Source of the DNA: Elysia marginata
Lineage: Eukaryota; Mollusca; Gastropoda; Plakobranchidae
NCBI GenBank assembly: GCA_019649035.1
Contig: BMAT01010462.1
Location: 23,601 to 45,743, forward strand
Length of the DNA: 22,143 nucleotides
Direction: 5' to 3'
The notes under the pieces are model-generated. The model was not told the DNA's origin, did no database searches, and saw only the letters and a program-made list of their open reading frames with translations. The position numbers and the translations under genes are program-made. Shown here piece by piece: positions 9,205 through 17,200 of the stretch. Within the stretch, counting starts at the first letter, position 1. Every line of letters starts with the position of its first letter.

Positions 9205-10681
9205 CTCCTCCACTACATACCTGGGCTCATTGCCTTGATTTTCAGTTGATTACTCTTAAGTAAAAATGGAGTGTGCATTTTCCTTTTTCTTTAATGAAAA
9301 CGGGTACTTTTATACACATAAACGCCGATTTTCTTACAACTCACAGAATTCCGAGGAGTTCAGACTAGGATAGATTTTCCCGCTGCAACTGTTTTTAACG
9401 AAAACATTCAGTGTGTTCAGGTTGCCCTTAACGCTAGGATCTGGTTTCACAACCCTGCAAGATAGAGTTTGTTTTATTCAAAGTTAACACAGTATACGTA
9501 ATAGTAATCTATTATGCATCTTAGGTTTTCAGTTCGCTTTACATATGGTTTGTCTACATCATTTTAGTACTTGTACAACAACTTTTATTGTCGTGGCGCT
9601 AATTGACAAGTTGGGCTGTGCCTGTTTAGATTTGCGATCATTATTACATTGATTACGAGGCGTAAGTGACCGCGCTGCACGCACATTTTTTACCCTATGA
9701 TACAAATTGCTGGCAAGCTTATCTGTTTAAGCAGGTTGTCTCCAACAAATTGGGAGGGGGAAAGGACGCTTCACACAATTTCTTTACTTCGAAGTTCTAG
9801 CGATATTAATATGTAGCCTACACCTCATTGCAAGTATACCGTTAAGCATTTAGTAGAAAAAAGTAAGGACAATCAGCAAGTTTCATATTGTTCTAAATCT
9901 AATACGTTCTGTTACGTGTATTTCATTAGACTACAACATTACGCTTTTTTTAAGTTTTACACGTACAGAATGATAGTCACTCAAATATTTTTTGAATTAA
10001 ACAATCATAACTGTTTTCATAGGAATGGTAAAAAAGTAAATATTATCAGCAAAGAAGAGTCGTTAGAAGAGATTGGCGAAAAATTATCATTTATTCCGTT
10101 GGTAAACTTTTGCTTCAGAAGTCATGAAAGAAAACAGCTCGTTTGAATTCATCGAGCACCTTTTCTGTGGTTACTTTCCGCCTCGCTTTGAAAAAACCTG
10201 ATGGATCACCATGTTATGTAAGAGAAATAAAAGAATGTGTGAAGACGTATGAAAAGTACACCAAAACGGAATTTGCGATAAATATAAACAATATTCACAA
10301 AAAATAGAAGTGAAAGAATTTTACCATAGTATATCTATTCAGATTCCCAATAAATTTCTGCCCACTGCTATGGACTCACCTGTATCCTCTGAAAGTGAGG
10401 CTCTTGTATCTCGTGTAGGCAGCTTCAAGAATATCACAATGAACTCCTATACTTTTAAACTGAAAATTCTTCGCGTCTAAACTCACAGTTTCTGCCGTCG
10501 TGTCATATCTGACAGGCATAGGCCATGGCTGGCCCACTGTAGGAGTATCAACGTAGTTGCTGTCTTTTGGTAATGAGTATCTGAATGCCGCAGAAACGAC
10601 AAAAAGTTCTAATAAAACCACAATAATCATGAAGTTTATAGAGCTATGACAATGAAAACCTTTGTAGTCATTTAAATTCAT
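1817..10681 (-). CDS. HEXA/HEXB: Copy A: beta-N-acetylhexosaminidase, GH20, HEXA/HEXB-like; exons 1-8, 3' part outside window
   Basis: GH20 hydrolases of this type remove terminal beta-GlcNAc/GalNAc from glycoconjugates in lysosomes. Exons on the minus strand: 10681-10380, 9454-9345, 8877-8765, 7031-6921, 6257-6156, 4452-4344, 2487-2283, 1903-1817. Phases match at every junction, giving 1139 nt or about 379 residues. A hydrophobic signal segment near residues 18-33 is followed by the N-terminal domain (about 45-185) and the GH20 barrel. Visible active-site residues are the Arg of RFKHRG (192), Asp of HWHIVD (229), His of DTPGH (284) and the catalytic pair D344-E345 in GGDEV. Cysteines match two known family disulfides (exons 1-2, and C299-C350). 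NXS/T sites occur in exons 2, 4, 7 and 8. The start at 10681 has A at -3. Exons 9-13 are not seen before the left edge. Residue roles come from family knowledge; splice sites were read by eye. Confidence 0.93.
1904..2282 (-). other. Copy A intron 7 (379 nt)
   Basis: It aligns over most of its length with intron 7 of copy B but lacks the LINE fragment found there. Shared landmarks are GCTCCAATGTTAGAT versus CCTCCAATGTTAGAT, and GGGTAATAACATGCAATATAA. It holds no gene. Confidence 0.85.
2283..2487 (-). CDS. HEXA/HEXB: Copy A exon 7: catalytic GGDEV exon
   Basis: 205 nt, phase 1 to 2, acceptor TTTTTCAG|GACAT and donor TGCTG|GTTAGT. It encodes [18 protein letters not shown], then NSTYSFL and [14 protein letters not shown] in GGDEV are the catalytic polarising Asp and acid/base Glu of GH20. 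The cysteines of TPCY and SCW match the central disulfide, and NSTY matches a glycosylation site used in human HEXA. Confidence 0.97.
2488..4343 (-). other. Copy A intron 6 (1856 nt)
   Basis: About 1.1 kb longer than intron 6 of copy B. Two blocks have no counterpart: roughly 2555-2835 and 3421-4235. The intervening part (2836-3420) aligns with 19418-19945. The unmatched blocks are AT-rich with no recognised repeat ends or coding signal. Confidence 0.8.
4344..4452 (-). CDS. HEXA/HEXB: Copy A exon 6: VYSPQ...EFDTPG block
   Basis: 109 nt, phase 0 to 1, acceptor CTGTCAG|GGAG and donor CTCCAG|GTTTGT. It encodes [20 protein letters not shown] and [16 protein letters not shown] with a split Gly codon, matching human [29 protein letters not shown]. 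This is the most diverged of the four exons shared with copy B, with about 12 base differences counted by eye. Confidence 0.95.
4453..6155 (-). other. Copy A intron 5 (1703 nt)
   Basis: No gene. It aligns with copy B intron 5 along most of its length. A better-conserved block at about 4885-5240 contains CACTACGGCCGCT and AAGATGGCGTCACTTT; its copy B partner is at about 20610-20950. This may be an old shared repeat or simply less-diverged intron. Confidence 0.75.
6156..6257 (-). CDS. HEXA/HEXB: Copy A exon 5: HWHIVD catalytic-domain block
   Basis: 102 nt, phase 0 to 0, acceptor CTACAG|GATG and donor GGAAAG|GTGCTC. It encodes [17 protein letters not shown] followed by [17 protein letters not shown]. 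It contains the conserved Asp of HWH-x-V-D. Only about two bases differ from the copy B exon, giving Gly instead of Glu near the end. Confidence 0.95.
6491..6905. repeat. (TAG)n trinucleotide repeat, about 400 bp, in copy A intron 4
   Basis: Plus-strand AGT/TAG/GTA units with interspersed GCA and GTT variants, in long pure runs at 6533-6597 and 6770-6810. It fills most of intron 4 and ends about 15-20 bp from the donor of exon 4 at 6921. Low-complexity open frames on both strands (poly-Ser, Val, Leu, Thr, Tyr) result from the repeat and are not genes. Confidence 0.95.
6921..7031 (-). CDS. HEXA/HEXB: Copy A exon 4: entry to GH20 barrel, RFKHRG substrate arginine
   Basis: 111 nt, phase 0 to 0, acceptor ATACAG|TTTCAG and donor ACAGTG|GTCAGT. 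The product runs from FQVNVTS through [17 protein letters not shown] to ILQTV. The Arg of HRG is the family's substrate-binding arginine. The chosen donor keeps the Val that corresponds to human Leu in KTLDAMA. A competing GTGGTC donor lies 3 nt upstream, and a competing TTTCAG acceptor 6 nt downstream of the chosen one. Confidence 0.9.
7032..8764 (-). other. Copy A intron 3 (1733 nt)
   Basis: Holds the plus-strand SINE at 7704-8042. The rest (7036-7700 and 8043-8764) is AT-rich with no coding, RNA or repeat signal that I can support. Confidence 0.75.
7704..8042 (+). mobile_element. tRNA-derived SINE in copy A intron 3
   Basis: The head carries RNA polymerase III promoter boxes: A box TGGTCTAGTGG at 7716-7726 and B box GGTTCGAGTCC at 7759-7769, in a tRNA-like sequence. 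The body ends with GCGCTTG...TTAAGCGCGATATAAAA, whose GCGCTT/AAGCGC halves can pair, followed by an (ATT)n tail. That tail type recurs in invertebrate SINEs. No target duplication was recognised. It is opposite in orientation to the gene. Confidence 0.8.
8765..8877 (-). CDS. HEXA/HEXB: Copy A exon 3: [13 protein letters not shown] block
   Basis: The acceptor CCGCAG|ACAAG and the donor GGAGAG|GTATAA bound 113 nt, entering in phase 1 and leaving in phase 0. It encodes [22 protein letters not shown] and then [28 protein letters not shown] is the most recognisable signature of the family's N-terminal domain, identical in human HEXA and HEXB. Confidence 0.94.
9161..9201. repeat. (CT)20 microsatellite in copy A intron 2
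   Basis: A perfect CT dinucleotide run of about 40 bp. It lies in the 467-nt intron 2 (8878-9344), which holds nothing else recognisable. Confidence 0.95.
9345..9454 (-). CDS. HEXA/HEXB: Copy A exon 2: N-terminal domain
   Basis: The acceptor CTTGCAG|GGTT and the donor TTCT|GTGAGT bound 110 nt that enter in phase 2 and leave in phase 1, fitting both neighbours. The product contains [15 protein letters not shown] and YPSLNSSEF, lining up with the human segment LVVSVV..GC....P.L.S.E. NSCSG supplies the partner cysteine of the N-terminal disulfide, and NSS is a potential N-glycosylation site. The exon is too short and GT-flanked to be seen as an open frame. Confidence 0.9.
9455..10379 (-). other. 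Copy A intron 1 (925 nt)
   Basis: AT-rich. The plus strand is open at 9916-10146, but the frame has no recognisable motif and is probably chance. Nothing else was seen. Confidence 0.7.
10380..10681 (-). CDS. HEXA/HEXB: Copy A exon 1: signal peptide and start of N-terminal domain
   Basis: Opens with ATG at 10681 in the context CCAAGATGA. About 17 residues precede a hydrophobic run ([15 protein letters not shown]), a signal peptide or signal anchor; a second in-frame ATG at 10630-10628 would give a more typical signal peptide. Then comes a motif like the human PWP...NFQF...C..L..AF.RY pattern: [32 protein letters not shown]. Ends at CAG|GTGAGT in phase 2. The Cys of VHCDI corresponds to the first cysteine of the N-terminal disulfide. 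Confidence 0.93.
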
Positions 10682-11160
10682 CTTGGTGGCTGTGCCTTCT
10701 CCAAAAACAGACTTGTGAACAGCTGAGAAAGATAGGCCACTTCTAGTTGCAATATGGCCTGTACCAACCCTCTCTTCGTTGTATTTGGACTTAAATTAAT
10801 AGTGGCATGGCTGTATGGGCTACTGAACAAGGTCTACATTCTTGTGTCACATGGCATTAAAACAATTCAACACGTTTGCTGGTTGAAAAACCGCCACATG
10901 TTATCTTTTTATTGTTTTGTTGTTTTTCTTTTAATTTTTAAAAAGCATTGCCGCAGATGTAGAGCACTGTATAATTATGGCAACTGATTGACACTCTATC
11001 ATAATCACAGTACATGTACATCCTTAGTGTTCGCGATGAACAACGTCACGCCAAACCCAGTAATGTTCGTGTCCTTTCCCAAAGCTTTTTCTTCTGTTTT
11101 ACTGTGTTCCAAGGCCATCAAATGATAACCCTTTCTTATTGTTTCGAAGTGCCTTCATTT
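10682..11160. other. Upstream flank of copy A, probable 5' UTR and promoter area
   Basis: Directly upstream of the copy A start on the minus strand. No TATA box or other promoter element could be placed with confidence. A plus-strand open frame of 77 codons (10754-10987) shows no recognisable domain and is treated as chance. Confidence 0.4.
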
Positions 11161-11203
11161 ATTTTACTTTTTGTCTAGTTCTACATTTATTTCTTTTCCT
11201 TGT

Positions 11204-11328
11204 TTTCTCCTCTCTGTCTCTGTCTCTCTCCCTCTTTGTCTCAGTCTGTCTTTCTGTCTATTTCCCTGTCTATTTCTCTCTCTCTCTCACTCTGTCTCTC
11301 TCTCTCTCTCTGTCTGTCTCTCTCTGTA

Positions 11329-11369
<41 letters not shown>

Positions 11370-11436
11370 TTTTTGTTAATGTTAATGCTCATAAATCTGA
11401 TTACTTATACCGCTGTATTTTATTTAACTATAAACA

Positions 11437-11474
<38 letters not shown>

Positions 11475-11660
11475 CCTTTCTCTTCTGTATATGCTCATAA
11501 ATCTGATTCTATAAAGCATATCTTTTTATCTAGTTATCATCGATCTGTCTATCTTTCACCTTGTCCATGCCCCCCCCTCTCTCTCTCTCTCTCTCTCTTT
11601 GTGTCTTTCTTGCTCCCTTTCCAATTATCTATCTATCTATCCATCATCCATCTATTCACC
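11204..11660. repeat. Compound microsatellite cluster: CT, TA and ATCT runs
   Basis: CT-rich tract to about 11330, (TA)n at about 11337-11367, (CT)n at 11440-11484 and 11577-11599, and ATCT units at about 11628-11645. The 18-mer ATGCTCATAAATCTGATT occurs at 11385-11402 and again at 11491-11508. This suggests that a segment including microsatellite was duplicated. Open frames here are low-complexity. Confidence 0.9.
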
Positions 11661-11760
11661 TACCATGATATGCGGCTACCTATTGCTTCTTTTTCATACG
11701 GGGCTGCCATGAAGAAAAAACACGAAATATCCAATACTATTAGCATGTATAGGTAAGGAT

Positions 11761-12188
11761 ACAAATAAAGCCGTTTTGTTAGTTCAGTTTTATTGTTATC
11801 TGAACACTTATCCCACTTGATCTTTTTATTTGTCCTACAAAGAAGCCTATTTCCGCAGCAAAAGAAGAGAAAACTACTTTTTTTCTGCTCCGCGAAATGA
11901 TCGCAGTAACCTTGTGTGCCTACTCCAAGCAGAAAAACACGCTCTAACCGTTCATGTTATCATTATTTTTTTTTAATTGGCTTCCTTTAAGAGAACAAAG
12001 AGAAATTGTGGCAAAATATCTTAAAACACAGACAAGTACGTGTACAGTCATGTAGTCGAACTCATTAAATGTTCTTCTGTCGTCATTTGTTGCTTCTTAT
12101 TCTTAACTCTTTGTTATGAAATCCTTTTAAAACATGTTTTAGTCATACACTGCCAATTCTGCTTTGCCTTGTTATTAAATTAATGCAC
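11761..12188. other. Intergenic AT-rich DNA
   Basis: No coding, RNA or repeat signal recognised between the microsatellite cluster and the LINE fragment. Confidence 0.5.
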
Positions 12189-12232
12189 TTAATAATTCTG
12201 TACATGACCCCAGCGACAACGCCAACTAAACA

Positions 12233-12422
12233 AATATGACTTTATGCAGTGGTGTCCACTAGCACAAGCAGAATTGTCCGGCCTTGCAGCCATGAATCTT
12301 CTTGGATCTCTGAGATAAAGGCCTTTTACGTCCTCAATGATGCCTTCATCTGTAAACTGTTCCAGATTAACTCTGTTGGCATCGGTGATAAGAGTTATGA
12401 CATAGGCAAAGGGTAAATACAC
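12233..12422 (-). other. Unidentified open stretch, minus strand
   Basis: About 60 codons read without a stop: ANRVNLEQFTDEGIIEDVKG, LYLRDPRRFMAARPDNSACA, SGHHC. The composition looks protein-like (balanced charges, few low-complexity runs) and unlike the surrounding AT-rich DNA. I do not recognise the family. It abuts the plus-strand LINE fragment, so it could be part of another mobile element, a captured pseudogene piece, or chance. Confidence 0.3.
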
Positions 12423-12664
12423 ATGTACGAGGTTTTGGTCCAGCATAGTTTTAACGCAGAAATTAAAGCAAAGATTGGCGATGAGAAACACGAAGCTATG
12501 GCCGTTGAGCATGGCCTGGGTGATAGCAATGAAAGAGGAACAAGACCGGTACACTTTTGTGAAGAAGACAAGCTAGCAACCATGAACTCATATTTCAAGC
12601 TACCAAAGAAATAACCCTACTGGTGGAAAAGTCCTGCCGACATTACAATGAATCAAATAGAAAT
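12423..12664 (+). pseudogene. Decayed LINE endonuclease-domain fragment
   Basis: The translation HGLGDSNERGTRPVHFCEED, then KLATMNSYFKLPKK, resembles the endonuclease/exonuclease/phosphatase domain of non-LTR retrotransposons (pattern HGLG..NERG.RL..FC....L...NT.F..P.RR). An in-frame stop at 12612-12614 is followed, in the same frame, by YWWKSPADITMNQIEI, matching the next motif W.SPDG...NQID. It is therefore a broken fragment, not a host gene. The upstream motif GDFNAK is recognisable only as FNAEIKAKIGD. It lies between the two hexosaminidase genes, opposite to them. Assignment is from remembered family pattern, not a search. Confidence 0.7.
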
Positions 12665-13560
12665 TGCACATAATTTTATCTTCCTTTTTACAAAATTTAG
12701 TACAATACAATAAGCAAGTTTTAAAAATCTTAACTTTAAGTTCTCTTAGTCTCTCTATTCCATTTACTAAACGCTATGCCTGAGCTCCAAGTGGTTGAAA
12801 AATTTAATCTATTAGTACATAGGCATCTTTACAATATTTGATCAACTTTACATAAATTCAAGAAGTCAGTTACATAAGTCGCTAACGAGACGATCTGACA
12901 GGGCCGGACTAGCCATGTACCATAATATGGTCACAAATGGGGATCCAGGGTATGAAGCTTGATGTTGGTGGGTTTTTTTTATGTTTCTAGAAAGAAAGGA
13001 AGCCTTTTTTTAATGAAAAAGGTAAATCTGCCTATAAAAGAAAAAGAAAAAATTGAAATGTTGGCCTTCAAGCCTAAACCATCTTAGGAGAGGCGGCTAG
13101 GGAACCCCTGCTTGTTTTTTTCCCTCTTTTTTTAGGCTGCAATTTCAGCAAAACGGATACATCTAAGTCTGCCAATGCTGTTTGCAATGTCGTGATATTT
13201 TGCTCTTTTATTTTTATTTAGTCGATAAAGCGGTAATGAACAATCACATTATAAATTATAATCATAATTGAAAAAGATAAAATTTTGGTTTAATAACCTA
13301 CTTTAGTGAGCAGAAAACTGATATGGGCTGAATTTGAGGATGACAACGAACGGAGGAAAAGGTACGTTTCGCAGATTTAAAAAGAATATGCGCTAAGCCT
13401 GATAACTATCTTTACTTCTACCTAAGCCAGGCACCATCTCTTCGTTATGAACTTAATAAAAGAGAGAAAAGCAGAAGAAAATATTGTAAAACAGACCAAA
13501 TGGACAAGTAAAAATTGAAAAGATGAGGAAGAAGTGTGATGAAGAATATGTGGTTGAATT
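12665..13560. other. Intergenic AT-rich DNA
   Basis: No gene recognised. A GGGCCGGACTAGCC stretch near 12901 and a C/T-rich tract near 13105-13135 could be remnants of repeats, but no ends or promoter boxes could be defined. Confidence 0.45.
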
Positions 13561-13567
13561 GCTCTAG

Positions 13568-13698
13568 TAAGAAGAGAGAGAGCGACAGACAGGCAGAGAA
13601 AGAGGGAGGGGTAGAGACAGACAAACAGATCTGATGCTCTGCGAATTCATGTGTGGGTCTGTGTGTGTGTGTGAGTGAGAGAGAGAGAGAAGGGAAGG
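13568..13698. repeat. Purine-rich microsatellite with (GT)n and (GA)n
   Basis: AGAGAGAGCGACAGACAGGCAGAG-type sequence, then (GT)n near 13656-13670 and (GA)n near 13675-13690. It is 3' of the copy B stop codon. Confidence 0.85.
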
Positions 13699-13962
13699 GA
13701 GAGAAAAACGACTTGTTTTTTTTTTAATTACGGGTACATATTTTTAAAAAAACTTTTATACACCAGTTTACCACAAGAGTATATTCGTGGAGACTATCTG
13801 CATAGCTATGGAGTTGAGCATTATAGATTCGGACTGTTGTTATAAACCCTACCAACGCAAATCGAGAGCCACGCATAGTTGCCTTTTGTACTTGGTTAAC
13901 ACAATAAAAGACTAAAAAATAATTAAAAAAAAAACAATTCATCACTGGCAAAAAATTATTTG

Positions 13963-13968
13963 TTTAAT
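13963..13968 (-). promoter_or_regulatory. Candidate polyadenylation signal for copy B
   Basis: ATTAAA on the minus strand about 175 nt beyond the copy B stop codon. ATTAAA is the commonest variant of AATAAA, and no AATAAA was seen between the stop and about 13700. Such hexamers are frequent by chance in AT-rich DNA. Confidence 0.3.
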
Positions 13969-14142
13969 TTCTCTCCGACATTTTACTTCAAATCAGGTTC
14001 GAAAAAGATGTTACAACAACAACAACAAACAGATATAAAGGAGATTACAACAATTAAAAGAAATAATATCTTCAATAGACTTGACAGCTTCTTCGAATCA
14101 AGCCTACAACGTACGCTATAAACATTTGCCTGAAGAAGCCGG

Positions 14143-14206
14143 TTAATTTTCGAACTCCACATCACAGAAGCCTGGCCCTGTCACTGGCGCAGCCGCAAAA
14201 CCTCGC
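14143..14206 (-). CDS. HEXA/HEXB: Copy B exon 13: C-terminal exon with stop
   Basis: 64 nt entering in phase 2 after ATCTCCAG|GCGAGG. It encodes [20 protein letters not shown] and ends in TAA at 14145-14143. It corresponds to human RGIAAQPLYAGYC; the Cys closes the C-terminal disulfide. The length of the tail is normal for the family. Confidence 0.93.
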
Positions 14207-17200
14207 CTGGAGATAGAAACGATTCATTGTTAAATCTATTGAACATCTTTGTGCAGATTAACGGAGATCGAAGCTGTGTTAAATTTCAACTGAATATTCG
14301 TCTGTACATGATCCTTGCGCTCACATGAGAAGAAAGGAAGGAGAGAGAGGTGGAGAGAGAGAAAGAGATAGACACACATACACACACAAAATTGAAAAGA
14401 GACCGTGAGAATTGTTAAGATATCGTTAACAGCATTGTACGTAATTCTAAAAAAGTAAATATGATTACACTAGTTCGTTTTACCTTTAGATTTTTTTCTC
14501 TGTATTTACTTAATGAAATGGTTGGCCAGCATTGCCTAATAAGCTTTCAAATAGTAACTGCAAAACAGTTGGTTATAATGCCCCTAAACTTTGTTAACTT
14601 TGTCAGCTTGTAATTGTGTAGTCTCTAAAATTTATTGATATGCTTAAGATATATATCAATAAGCCTACTTTCAAGAAATATCACGCAAGCTGACCCTTGC
14701 AGCATTTCATTTTCAGACTATCGATAGGGATACTTACCGCACCATACGGCAGCGATGTTCCTTCAGCCTGGGACCGGCTGTGTTGGGATCTTTAACACTT
14801 TCAGGACTCCACAACCGCTCAGCGACAGCTGACGCTCTCGGCCTGGAAATATACAATGTAGATGAAAGAGGAGGTCAGTAGGCAGGACATACTCTATTGG
14901 TTTAATTTTGAAATAAATAAAGGATTTTCAATTCAATGAAATGCTATCTGATCATGAATTATTCAAAAGGCACCCGCTTGTGCAAAAATCCTCATTTTGG
15001 ATTGCATGTGGTACTAGTATTACGTACACTATAATGTGGTTCATAAATTATGTTGAATAAAGCTTTGAGAAACTACTTTCAAACGTTAACAAGCTCGTAA
15101 TACTTCTCATCAGACAATTTATGAAAAGCCTCTTACGTAGATTAGAAAAAAAGTTAAAATAGTGCTTAGTGCGTAACTATTCTTCCGAAAGGGTACAATT
15201 AGAACTTTGATATTTTAGAGGGAGCAATATATATTATCAATGATTAGCAATAACTGAATGTAATTGACATTACAGCGGAACGCAGCACAGGGTATTGATA
15301 AGCTTAGTTGACGTTCTTTTCCTCCACAAATTGAATAAAAGTGCGTCTTGCCCAACGATGAGATAAGAGATAAAAGCCTTGGATAAAATCTCGCTTCATT
15401 GCCTCAAACTGAAACTAGGCCTACTTGACCGATACATCAATTGTACTGATATTGCGAAAAGCACTCATCAATAGTTAAGTCTTGTTTTTGTTTTAAATTA
15501 CCTTTATCTACGTACTTGACTGTAAGCTGATAAGCTTTACCGGTATTTACAAAAACAATAGTGTGATCATAAGTGATATGATCAAGCAACTTGCGAATTT
15601 TTGAGAAACGCTGCCGTTGTAAATACATGCCGATCTAATAAATTTAATTTAAACAAGAGAAAGACAGATAGAGTGAGAGACAGACAAATAGACAGACAGA
15701 CAGACAGAGAGAGAGAGAGAGAGAGAGAGCGAGAAAGAAAAGAGAAAGGCAAAGGGGAAACAAAATGTAAGTGTGTTTTAATGTAAAATAGTGTTTTGGG
15801 GTATTCTGCACCCGTGTTAGGCTACGAATAGAATAGAGTCAGTCGCAGTAATGTTTGTTCTTATTTCTTCACGCTCCCTTCCTTCATTTGATTTTTTTTC
15901 CTTTGAATATACTGCTTTATTCCCTTTATTTTAAAACAGAGAGCCTTATATTGGCAGCAGTTTCAGAAATGTTGCCTGATTACCAGGTGCGTGATATAGC
16001 TACAGTATTGTCCACATATTCGCCCCACATGCAAGCTTCGCCGCCCAGAACCCGGTTTTTCTGCGACGACGTTCCTGGAATTAAGGGAATCAACAAAAAA
16101 CAATCATTGTAGTTTTGCATTCGGCATATATAGTTGGACTAGAAAAGGAAGTGTCTATGGGCCCTGCAAGAAAAGTTTTCTAAATCAAGTGATTTCAAAT
16201 ACTTAATTTCGCTGCACATGCAACTGCTTTTTTACTGTTCCTCCCATAGTTGTTGCTTTTGCTGCTTATAGTTATTATAATTTTTAAATTTTACTACTAT
16301 TACTAATACAACAACAACAGCTACTTCTACTACTACTACTACTACTACAACAATAACTACTACTACTACTACTATGAATAAATAGAGTCATATGCTTCCA
16401 CAGGCAGTCTCAAGGCTTTACATTATTACCCCAGCAGGCTTATACACTCCAAAGCAAATTCAACTCATATGACAGAGCACTACAATACGGCTGCCTGTTC
16501 GGCGCTTAAATTCTAACATTCCACAAATTTCAGGCACTGCCTTTAACCACATTTACATTTTTCAGGTGGATGGACTAAGAAAATTATGGATAAATTGCTT
16601 TCCTAAGGAAATCACAAAAAGTCGTGGTTGGGATCGAACCAATAACCGCCGAATCACGAGTCCGACGCGCTTAACACCGAGCCACGCTGCTGCTACTATT
16701 ACTTCTACTAGAACATGCATCATTTGACAGCTTTTCACACACTATAGCTTTCTATTTTAAATAAGGCAAAAAGTACAGTAGGCCTAGCACAATTCTTTTG
16801 AAACATGAAAGGTTCATAACTAAGTTCCCTGCAGCCTTTCTGTAGGATTTTTATCGGGTATTCCGAAAGAAAAAAGCTGGAGTTGGAAACACTGGAGACT
16901 TACCGATGAAGCTAAGAGGCTCAACAGTGTAGTACTTTCGCCAGTCATTGCCATAACTTATGTAGTTAAGATACCACGGAGTAGACAGCAAAGTGTTATA
17001 GCCTGATTTCGTCACCCTGGCCATTTCTTCCTGCCATTGGTTCTTCCAAACATGTACAACCGTATCGTCTTTAACCTATTAACGTATGAATAATGAAAAA
17101 GAAAGGAAACAGTCATTTCTGAGTACATGTAGTGGGTTTAAGCTGTTGAAGCTTCTCTAAAATCGTTTGGAAATACACATGAAACACAGCTGTGCGATCA

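Noticed and set aside
11139..11756. Plus-strand frame of 205 codons rich in Ser and Leu
   Set aside because: It is produced by CT and TA microsatellites and has no domain or splice context.
15855..16112. Plus-strand frame of 85 codons over the exon 11 region
   Set aside because: The minus strand encodes the GGEACMWGE exon with correct splice sites and phase; the plus frame is its shadow.
16626..16690. Possible functional tRNA gene on the minus strand
   Set aside because: Pol III boxes are present, but pairing of the acceptor stem is poor and the sequence continues into a SINE body with a TAG tail.
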